Of a stretch of DNA of 44,325 bases, positions 39,019 through 44,325 are shown piece by piece. The stretch's first letter is position 1; every line of letters starts with the position of its first letter. The position numbers and the translations under genes were made by a program. Under the pieces are notes generated by a model that was not told the origin of the DNA, made no database searches, and saw nothing but the letters and a program-made list of their open reading frames with translations. The stretch comes from Oceanospirillaceae bacterium (GTDB lineage: Bacteria > Pseudomonadota > Gammaproteobacteria > Pseudomonadales > Balneatricaceae): positions 1 through 44,325 of the forward strand of contig JABXIM010000084.1 in NCBI GenBank assembly GCA_013373085.1. The letters are read 5' to 3'.

Positions 39019-39072
39019 ACAGTTCTGTCTCTATGCTATTCGCGTTTTGAAATCGTTCGGCCACTGAACAAA

Positions 39073-39101
39073 TTGACACCCATCCAGCGGCTCCTTAGAC
39101 T
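39073..39101 (+). promoter_or_regulatory. Promoter of bamE
   Basis: TTGACA, 17 bases, then TAGACT (four of six). It starts transcription about 35 bases before the ATG in the fur-bamE divergent gap. Confidence 0.6.
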
Positions 39102-39143
39102 CCATTATCTTTATTTATGCACGAAAGTGGAAGTTTAAAGCAG

Positions 39144-39476
39144 ATGCGAAAGTTTCTCGTAAGCATCGCCGCCAGCCTTCTGATCGCCGGCTGCACGGAG
39201 TTCCCCGGCGTTCACAAGATCGACATCCCGCAGGGCAATGTCGTGACCCAGGAGATGGTCGACAAATTGCAACCTGGCATGACCCGCAACCAGGTCCGCT
39301 ACGTCATGGGCACCCCGCTGGTGACTGACACCTTCAGCCCCGATCGCTGGGATTACATCTACAGCATGCGCAAAGGCGGCGAGAAGCGGACCCAGAAAAC
39401 CCTTTCGCTGTACTTCAAAGACGACCGTCTGGAGCGCGTCAGCGGCGACTACCGCCCCGGCGGCGCTGCGCAGTAA
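39144..39476 (+). CDS. bamE: Outer membrane assembly lipoprotein BamE (OmlA)
   Basis: A 110-aa lipoprotein of the BAM complex inserting beta-barrel proteins. The signal peptide is MRKFLVSIAASLLIAGC with the lipid-modified C17. The mature part, with IPQGNVVTQEMVDKLQPGMT, RNQVRYVMGTPLVTDTF and RWDYIYSMRKGG, is typical SmpA/OmlA. A frame open nine codons upstream starts at ATG too, but would spoil the signal peptide. Divergent from fur. Confidence 0.96.
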   Translation: MRKFLVSIAASLLIAGCTEFPGVHKIDIPQGNVVTQEMVDKLQPGMTRNQVRYVMGTPLVTDTFSPDRWDYIYSMRKGGEKRTQKTLSLYFKDDRLERVSGDYRPGGAAQ

Positions 39477-39479
39477 GCA

Positions 39480-39641
39480 AGCGCTGCCCTTCCCCCTCTA
39501 ATCCCCCGCAGCGAGTCGCCAAGGGATCACTCGCACGACGCATTTTTGAAGGCACAGTGGGCCTATGTCGAGAAAATGCAACACAGCGGATGGCGAATTG
39601 GGGGGGGTCTGAAGGGAGACTAGTGGGGCAAGGGCAGCGCT
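39480..39641. repeat. 162-bp long imperfect inverted repeat
   Basis: Outer arms AGCGCTGCCCTT and AAGGGCAGCGCT are perfect over 12 bp, extending imperfectly to CTAATC and its partner. Inner arms pair CGCAGCGAGTCGCC with GGCGAATT-like sequence and GCATTTTT with GAAAATGC. It takes up most of the gap between convergent bamE and rnfH. It may be a MITE or a bidirectional terminator; no coding content. Confidence 0.5.
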
Positions 39642-39677
39642 AGAGGCGGTGCCGCCCGGCGCCGCCCATCAGCCCCT

Positions 39678-39983
39678 TCAGCCGTTATCGGCTTCCTTTT
39701 TCGCCTTCATCTTCGCCGCCCGCTTGGCCCGAGCCTCCTTTGGATCGGCAATCAGCGGACGGTAGATCTCGACACGCTGGCCATCCTTCAGCACATAGTC
39801 GCGCGGCTTCGCGATCGCCTTGCCGAAGACCCCCATCGGCGCGGTCGCCGGGTCGATCTCCGGAAACAGCTCGACGATACCGGAGCGCATCACCGCCTCG
39901 TGGGCAGTGCAGTCGTCATCGACATGCAGCGAAATGATTTTCTGTTCGTGCGGCAGTGCATAGGCCACTTCGACTGTGATCAT
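39678..39983 (-). CDS. rnfH: RnfH family ubiquitin-like protein
   Basis: A 101-aa beta-grasp protein: MITVEVAYALPHEQKIISL, then GIVELFPEIDP, GVFGKAIAKPRDYVLKDGQRVEIYRPL. Basic Ala/Lys-rich tail. Named for linkage to rnf genes, none of which are here; the role is not firmly known. The frame continues five codons upstream to a TTG overlapping ratA, but GAGAGG in front of this ATG makes it the better start. It is next to ratA as in many gammaproteobacteria. Confidence 0.92.
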   Translation of the reverse strand: MITVEVAYALPHEQKIISLHVDDDCTAHEAVMRSGIVELFPEIDPATAPMGVFGKAIAKPRDYVLKDGQRVEIYRPLIADPKEARAKRAAKMKAKKEADNG

Positions 39984-39994
39984 CCTCAATCCTC

Positions 39995-40432
39995 TCAACC
40001 GTAGATCTGGTCCGCGCGGGTGACGAAGGCGTCCACCAGGGTGGTCGCGACCTGATTGAACACCCTGCCCATGGCAAGCCCGGTGAGCTTGCCGGTGAAG
40101 TCGAAGCTCAGGTCGAGGCTGACCTTGCAGGCCTCGTCACTAAGCGGCTTGAAGGTCCAGACACCGCTGAGCGACGAAAACGGGCCTTCGACCAGTTCGA
40201 TGGTCATCCTGCCGGGACGCTCCAGCCGGTTGCGGGTGGCGAAGCTGTACTTCAGCCCCGCCTTGGACAGATGCAGGCGCGCCACCAGCTCCTCATCGGT
40301 GTCTGTGATCACGTCGACCGAGGCGCACCAGGGCAGAAACTGCGGGTACGCCCGGACGTCGTTTATCAGATCGAACATCTGTTCAGCGGTGTGAAATACC
40401 AGAGCGCTGCGCTCTACACGGGTCATTGCCAT
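39995..40432 (-). CDS. ratA: RatA-type START/SRPBCC protein
   Basis: 145 aa with a SRPBCC lipid/coenzyme Q-binding fold: VERSALVFHTAEQMFDLIND, YPQFLPWC, VEGPFSSLSGVWTF and the C-terminal helix MGRVFNQVATTLVDAFVTRA. E. coli RatA was reported to bind 50S subunits; related COQ10 proteins bind quinone. The function here is undecided. It is paired with rnfH, which in E. coli is the proposed partner in a toxin-antitoxin pair. Confidence 0.92.
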   Translation of the reverse strand: MAMTRVERSALVFHTAEQMFDLINDVRAYPQFLPWCASVDVITDTDEELVARLHLSKAGLKYSFATRNRLERPGRMTIELVEGPFSSLSGVWTFKPLSDEACKVSLDLSFDFTGKLTGLAMGRVFNQVATTLVDAFVTRADQIYG

Positions 40433-40437
40433 CTCGG

Positions 40438-41802
40438 TCAGGCCAGTTTCTGGTACAGATTAAGCGCAAAAATAATCGCCACTGCAACCGGCGACACGAA
40501 ACGCAACACCTGGTACCAGAGGCGGAAATGCAGCGGCGCCGCGACTGCCAGTTCGTTCTCGACCAAGTTCCGCTTCAGGAACCAGCCGACATAGACCGCC
40601 AGGAACAGACCGCCCAGCGGCAGCAGGATATTGGCGGTGACGAAGTCGAGGAAGTCGAAGGTGTTCATCCCCAGCAGCGTGAAGCCGGAGAGGAAGTTGA
40701 ACGACCCCAGGCAGGCGATGCCGACGCCCCAGCCGGCGAAGCCCAGCAGCAGGCAGGCCGGCAGACGTTCGAGTCCGAAACGCTCCACCAGCCAGGCGGT
40801 GGCCGGCTCCATCAGCGAGATCGCCGAGGTCCAGGCGGCAACGCCGACCAGCAGGAAGAACAGGAAACCGAAGATCTGACCGCCCGGCATCTGGCCGAAC
40901 GCCACAGGCAGCGTGATGAACATCAGGCCGGGGCCCGCGCCGGGATCGAGCTCGTTGGCGAACACGATGGGAAAGATCGCCATGCCGGCGACCAGCGCCA
41001 CCACGGTATCGAGCAGACCGATGGTCATCACGGTGCCGCCGATCGAGGCGTTCTTCGGCATATAGGCGCCGTAGGCCAGGATCGCGCCCATACCCAGCGA
41101 CAGCGTGAAGAACGAATGGCCCAGCGCCACCAGCACGCTGTCCCAGGTCAGCGCATCCAGCGAGAAGCTGAACAGGAACGACAGGCCCTCACCGAAGTGA
41201 CCGGTGGTGAAGGAGTAGCCCAGCAGCAGCAACAGCAGCACGAACAGCGCCGGCATCATGATGCGCGTGGCGCGCTCCAGGCCCTTGTTGACGCCGCCGA
41301 CCACGACCACCATCACCAGTACCACGAACACCGAATGCCAGATCAGCATGGTTTCCGGCGCCGCCAGCAGCGCCTCGAAATGGCTGCCGGCCTGATCGCG
41401 GCCGATATCGGTGTAGTCGCCGTTGGCCATGCCGGCAATATAGTGCAGCACCCAGCCGGCGATGACGGAATAGAAGGTGAAGATAAGGAAGCCCGCGATC
41501 GCGCCCATCCAGCCCAGCAGCTGCCAGCGGCTCGACAGCCCGGACTCCAGCGCGGTTTCCTTGACCGAGTTGATCGGGCTGCAGCGGCCGCGACGGCCCA
41601 CCAGCACCTCGCCCATCATGATCGGAATACCGACGAGCAGGATGCAGACCAGATACACCAGCACGAAGGCGCCGCCGCCGTTCTCGCCGGTGATATAGGG
41701 AAACTTCCAGATATTGCCGAGTCCCACTGCGGAACCGGTCGCGGCTAGGATGAACACCCAGCGGCTGGCCCAGGTACCATGAATAGACTGCCGTTCCTGC
41801 AT
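40438..41802 (-). CDS. SNF-family sodium-dependent transporter
   Basis: A 454-aa protein with about 12 helices of the neurotransmitter:sodium symporter fold. The N-terminal signature ATGSAVGLGNIWKFPY with GENGGGAFVLVYL forms the substrate and sodium site of TM1-2. It also has ITLPVAFGQMPGG and WTSAISLMEP. The substrate is likely an amino acid. The ATG chosen (MQERQSIHG) has AGAGGTAAAG just upstream; 36 further codons are open but not conserved-looking. It lies between ratA and smpB, five bases after ratA start. Confidence 0.95.
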   Translation of the reverse strand: MQERQSIHGTWASRWVFILAATGSAVGLGNIWKFPYITGENGGGAFVLVYLVCILLVGIPIMMGEVLVGRRGRCSPINSVKETALESGLSSRWQLLGWMGAIAGFLIFTFYSVIAGWVLHYIAGMANGDYTDIGRDQAGSHFEALLAAPETMLIWHSVFVVLVMVVVVGGVNKGLERATRIMMPALFVLLLLLLGYSFTTGHFGEGLSFLFSFSLDALTWDSVLVALGHSFFTLSLGMGAILAYGAYMPKNASIGGTVMTIGLLDTVVALVAGMAIFPIVFANELDPGAGPGLMFITLPVAFGQMPGGQIFGFLFFLLVGVAAWTSAISLMEPATAWLVERFGLERLPACLLLGFAGWGVGIACLGSFNFLSGFTLLGMNTFDFLDFVTANILLPLGGLFLAVYVGWFLKRNLVENELAVAAPLHFRLWYQVLRFVSPVAVAIIFALNLYQKLA

Positions 41803-42006
41803 CTTTACCTCTTCTACAGGGTCCCAGATGAAACGTTGCTGCCTTCGCCGGAGCACCGGCCGACGCGAAAAGCCGGCGTACATTTGCAGACGAACGGTTA
41901 TGCAACGCAAAGCGGGGCATTGTTCATATTTCGCGCGGAACAGGCAACTTTTTTACGCCTGATGCCCCAATCTGGACCCATTGTGAGCGAAAGCGTAGTT
42001 GCTCTC

Positions 42007-42035
42007 TTTCCAGCCTCCCTGCACACCGATATAAT
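42007..42035 (+). promoter_or_regulatory. Promoter of smpB, very close to the start codon
   Basis: TTTCCA (four of six) and a perfect TATAAT are separated by 17 bases. The ATG begins nine bases after the -10, so the mRNA would have at most about three leader bases and no Shine-Dalgarno. Confidence 0.6.
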
Positions 42036-42043
42036 CGCCCGCC

Positions 42044-42517
42044 ATGGCAAAGAAGAAACCAAAGAACACCGGCTCGACCATCTGTCTCAACAAGAAGGCG
42101 AAGCACGAATACCACATCGAAGAGAAATTCGAGGCGGGGGTCGCGCTCACCGGTTGGGAGGTCAAGAGCCTGCGCGAAGGCCGCGGCCAGCTGGTCGACT
42201 CCTACGTCGTGCTCAAAAATGACGAAGCCTGGCTCGTCGGGGCGCACTTCACGCCATTGATCAGCGCCTGCACCCACGTCGTCGCCGACCCGCGACGCGA
42301 CCGCAAGCTGCTATTGCACCGGCGCCAGATCGACAAGCTGTCCGGCGCCGTTCAGGCAAAGGGCTACACCTGCGTGGCGCTGGCGCTCTACTGGAAGCAG
42401 GGCCGCGTCAAGTGCGAGATCGCGCTGGTGAAAGGCAAGAAGCTGCACGACAAGCGTGCCGCCGAGAAGGACAAGGACTGGGATCGCCAGAAGCAACGCC
42501 TGATGACGGCCCAGTAA
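42044..42517 (+). CDS. smpB: SsrA-binding protein SmpB
   Basis: SmpB carries tmRNA into stalled ribosomes in trans-translation. The 157-aa chain has the OB-fold sequence [38 protein letters not shown] and the C-terminal [25 protein letters not shown] tail (split: [17 protein letters not shown]) that mimics mRNA. It is followed by the tmRNA gene. No ribosome-binding site is present because the promoter is almost on the ATG. Confidence 0.97.
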   Translation: MAKKKPKNTGSTICLNKKAKHEYHIEEKFEAGVALTGWEVKSLREGRGQLVDSYVVLKNDEAWLVGAHFTPLISACTHVVADPRRDRKLLLHRRQIDKLSGAVQAKGYTCVALALYWKQGRVKCEIALVKGKKLHDKRAAEKDKDWDRQKQRLMTAQ

Positions 42518-42656
42518 GGGCCTGTTCGCGGGTTCTTAAAATTTTTTGTGGCAACCGCCGAACTTTCTGACATGACCGGTTGTCACATTGAAAGAGCCAA
42601 GGAACACGGATTCAGCGGCACGGGCAAAAGAGATACCACCCGTGCAACAAACTCCG

Positions 42657-42662
42657 TATAAT
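42657..42662 (+). promoter_or_regulatory. -10 box of ssrA
   Basis: A perfect TATAAT stands about 12 bases before the mature tmRNA 5' end. The matching -35 position (TACCAC) is poor; a CACGGG/CCCGTG inverted repeat overlaps it and may be a regulatory site. Confidence 0.7.
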
Positions 42663-42674
42663 GGCCGTTAATTC

Positions 42675-43034
42675 GGGGGTGACTTGGCTTCGACGCCGAT
42701 TACGAACCCTTGGGTGCATGTCGAGTTCGTAGTGAATCTCGTAAATCCGTCACTACACTAGTTATAGTTGCTAACGACGATAACTACGCTCTGGCTGCTT
42801 AAGTCAGCCAGCGCCGCGCTTTAAGGTGTCTGTAACTTAAAGATTTTGCGGTGTCATACGAGACAGGATCGCCCGGAAGCTTTGCCCTAAGCTGAACGGT
42901 TAAAACTAAAAGGGCTCGCCCACAACACCCTGGCTCTCGGGTCGTGACGGGTTAATCCAATAGAGAAGCCTAAACATGTAGAGCTTAAGGCAGAGGATTG
43001 GCGGACGCGGGTTCGAAACCCGCCACCTCCACCA
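42675..43034 (+). ncRNA. ssrA: Transfer-messenger RNA
   Basis: A one-piece tmRNA of 360 bases. The 5' end GGGGGTGACTTGGCTTCGAC and the 3' end CCGCCACCTCCACCA form the tRNA-like acceptor stem (GGGGGUG with CACCUCC). The T arm is GCGGGTTCGAAACCCGC, and CCA is encoded. Pseudoknot-like segments surround the tag frame. It rescues stalled ribosomes with SmpB. A terminator follows nine bases later. Confidence 0.97.
42770..42802 (+). other. tmRNA tag reading frame
   Basis: GCT AAC GAC GAT AAC TAC GCT CTG GCT GCT TAA is described residue-wise: it encodes ANDDNYALAA, ending in the ALAA degradation signal read by ClpXP. The preceding alanine comes from the charged tmRNA. Confidence 0.92.
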
Positions 43035-43042
43035 AATTCAAG

Positions 43043-43079
43043 AAAACGGGGTTACCGGCACGGTAACCCCGTTTTTTTT
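43043..43079 (+). terminator. Strong terminator of ssrA
   Basis: AAAACGGGGTTACCG pairs with CGGTAACCCCGTTTT around a 3-base loop, followed by a T-run of eight in total. Confidence 0.95.
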
Positions 43080-43105
43080 GAATTTTAGTTAAGGCGGGCT
43101 TGAGA

Positions 43106-43216
43106 ACCCGCGGAGCGGGTTCGAGTCGGACGCACGTAGTGCGGGAGACAACGTGGCCGCTTGCGGCAACGGCCCGAAGGGCGAGGGTCGAAGACCCGAG
43201 TAATCCCGCCACCTCC
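43106..43216. repeat. tmRNA-linked hairpin-chain repeat, unit 1
   Basis: Five small stems follow one another: ACCCGC-GGA-GCGGGT (extendable to eight pairs), CGCAC-GTA-GTGCG, GCCGC-TT-GCGGC, GCCC-GAA-GGGC and GGGTC-GAA-GACCC. The unit ends in CCCGCCACCTCC, the sequence that ends tmRNA just before its final ACCA. It is 93 percent identical to unit 2 by my count (8 differences in 111). Confidence 0.85.
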
Positions 43217-43290
43217 TGTGTCCGTGTGGCACCTGTCCTACCGAAGCGAAAGCTCCATTTCTTTGGCATTTGCGTTCGGGCGAGTTAATC

Positions 43291-43401
43291 ACCCGCGGAT
43301 CGGGTTCGAGTCGGACGCGCGCAGCGCGGGAGACAATGGTGCCGCTTGCGGCAACGGCCCGAAGGGCGAGGGTCGAAGACCCGAGTCATCCCGCCACCTC
43401 C
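43291..43401. repeat. tmRNA-linked hairpin-chain repeat, unit 2
   Basis: Same length and hairpin order as unit 1, 185 bases downstream. In the second stem the arms are CGCGC and GCGCG instead of CGCAC and GTGCG, so paired positions changed together. It also ends in CCCGCCACCTCC. Confidence 0.85.
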
Positions 43402-43602
43402 GGCTCCCGTTCCAAACTACCTCAGAAGCAAGCCCCGAACAGAGATGGGCAGGATGGGTGGAGCCGCCACTATACCTTCCTCGCCGGTTGGCTCCGGGTT
43501 CCTGGCGGCACCCCATCAGCCACGTCCCTTGATGAATTCAGGGTCCCGCCAGAAGACCAAAGCACCCGGCCAGACCGGCTCCCGCCAGTGACCCGAATCG
43601 TA

Positions 43603-43631
43603 TAGGCAAAACACCGGAGCTGGGCTAGGAT
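43603..43631 (+). promoter_or_regulatory. Possible promoter of the DUF2726 gene
   Basis: TAGGCA and TAGGAT at 17-base spacing, each four of six matches, about 90 bases before the ATG. Only a weak proposal. Confidence 0.3.
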
Positions 43632-43722
43632 TGCTTGCAGCCATCAGGAAGTGTGGCCGGAATCAGGATGAGCGAGCCCGAGAAGGCTTGCTGCAACGTC
43701 TAACACAGGGACAGGTACAATC

Positions 43723-44262
43723 ATGGAGCTTTTTCTAATTGCGCTGGCTTTTCTGGTCATCGTTTTATTCGTCAAAACCAGGAAGAAAAACAGCATCGAA
43801 GCATCATCCGATGCTGCAGAAAATCCCTTTTACCTGAAGAGCCGGCTTTTCACACCGCCGGAACTCAAGTACCTCGAAGCGCTTGAACAGGCCGTAGGCA
43901 GCCAGTACAGGATAATGGGAAAGGTCCGGATTGCGGATATTTTCGGCGTCAGGAAAAGTAAACACTCCTACAGCCACTTCAACAGGATCAAGGCCAAGCA
44001 CTTCGACTACGTGCTTTGCGATGCCAGAACCTACAAGCCCGTTGCGGCGATAGAACTCGATGATGCCTCACATCAGCGCAAATCGCGCGCAGAGCGCGAT
44101 GACTTCGTCAACCGTATCTGTCTAGCCAACGACTTCCCCCTTCTTCGTGTGGCCTTGCAGCACGACTACGACCTCGGCGTTATCAAACGCTCGATCGAGG
44201 ACAGCATCGGCGAACACCCCACCGGTGATTTGGACCTGGGCATTCGGGCCCAGCCCGAGTAA
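43723..44262 (+). CDS. DUF2726 protein with N-terminal membrane anchor
   Basis: 179 aa. A membrane helix (about residues 3-18, LFLIALAFLVIVLFVK) is followed by a DUF2726 domain (about 40-165): FTPPELKYLEALEQAV, FDYVLCDARTYKPVAAIELD, DASHQRKSRAERDDFVN and DFPLLRV. The arrangement of acidic and basic residues around IELDDASH resembles a PD-(D/E)XK nuclease-like fold, as suggested for this family, but activity is unproven. AT content is a little higher than its neighbours, and its position behind ssrA suggests accessory DNA. AGGTA lies before the ATG. Confidence 0.85.
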   Translation: MELFLIALAFLVIVLFVKTRKKNSIEASSDAAENPFYLKSRLFTPPELKYLEALEQAVGSQYRIMGKVRIADIFGVRKSKHSYSHFNRIKAKHFDYVLCDARTYKPVAAIELDDASHQRKSRAERDDFVNRICLANDFPLLRVALQHDYDLGVIKRSIEDSIGEHPTGDLDLGIRAQPE

Positions 44263-44325
44263 ACGCACCCGCAAGGAAGCAATCACCAATAACGTGGGGT
44301 CCGGATATGGGGCTGCAAGGCAGGG
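44263..44325. other. Window end, nothing recognised
   Basis: The final 63 bases after the DUF2726 gene show no gene start, hairpin with T-run or repeat. Confidence 0.5.

Larger units (their letters stand above)
43035..43722. other. 688-base non-coding region after ssrA
   Basis: This holds the ssrA terminator, two 111-bp hairpin-chain repeats, a 74-base spacer between them, and about 320 bases of unassigned sequence before the DUF2726 gene. Open frames exist across the repeats on both strands, but they follow from GC-rich hairpins and have no ribosome-binding sites. Confidence 0.6.

Noticed and set aside
39678-40432. New toxin-antitoxin system (rnfH-ratA)
   Set aside because: The pair is widely conserved as a housekeeping cluster; the toxin role is debated and nothing unusual is seen here.
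43106-43401. CRISPR array
   Set aside because: Only two units of 111 bp, with internal hairpins and a single spacer of 74; no cas genes.
42985-43591. Several short frames across the tmRNA end and hairpin repeats
   Set aside because: They translate RNA-gene sequence and repeats, giving the SNPR-type strings well known as false proteins near tRNA genes. No ribosome-binding sites.

Overview
The window is high-GC chromosomal DNA from a gammaproteobacterium of the Pseudomonadales/Oceanospirillales type. Three blocks of gene order match what I recall from Pseudomonas: thrC-hom-dsbC-xerD with rplS-trmD-rimM-rpsP-ffh-ypjD-corC; pycR/pycA-pycB; and dapB/dnaJ-dnaK-grpE/recN/fur/bamE/rnfH-ratA/smpB-ssrA. 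The blocks sit closer together than in P. aeruginosa. cysE lies inside the chaperone block, carA is not next to dapB, and a sodium:neurotransmitter-type symporter separates ratA from smpB. I cannot name a genus.

Layout. 1-5.3 kb (minus strand): a truncated PAS/GAF/PAS/GGDEF signalling protein overlapping nfo, a 60-aa protein, recJ and an ElyC/YdcF-like envelope protein. 5.5-12 kb (minus): thrC, hom, dsbC, xerD and an unrecognised anchored protein. 12.2-15.8 kb (minus): rplS, trmD, rimM, rpsP, ffh. 16-18.3 kb (plus): ypjD and a CorC/HlyC-type protein. 18.5-20.4 kb: a thiamine-binding-type protein, a DUF1289 protein and two Nudix hydrolases. 20.4-24.9 kb: pycR divergent from pycAB. 24.9-30.6 kb: a DMT exporter, marC, a tiny membrane protein, a two-Cache/PAS/GGDEF/EAL protein and a YqfO-like protein. 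30.8-36.4 kb (minus): grpE-dnaK-dnaJ-cysE-dapB. 36.6-42.5 kb: recN, fur, bamE, rnfH, ratA, the symporter and smpB. 42.7-44.3 kb: tmRNA, a repeat region and a DUF2726 protein.

Functional themes are translation and protein export (rplS operon, ffh, smpB-ssrA), stress and repair (nfo, recJ, recN, grpE-dnaK-dnaJ), amino-acid biosynthesis (thrC, hom, dapB, cysE) and anaplerosis (pycAB). Several control sites are readable: a sigma-32 promoter before grpE, a LexA box on the recN start, strong terminators after rplS, ssrA and between recN and fur, and a -10 box so close to smpB that its mRNA would be almost leaderless.

The least ordinary material is intergenic. There is a 265-bp IS5-like MITE with a 4-bp target duplication that rewrote the end of marC, and a related end after grpE. 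A modular dispersed repeat occurs in five places. A palindromic element abuts the ElyC-like start codon, and a long inverted repeat separates bamE and rnfH. Beside tmRNA are two 111-bp repeats made of consecutive small hairpins with compensatory changes, each ending in the last bases of the tmRNA gene. No CRISPR array, prophage or complete insertion sequence was seen. The repeats, rather than a new multi-gene system, are the most novel content.
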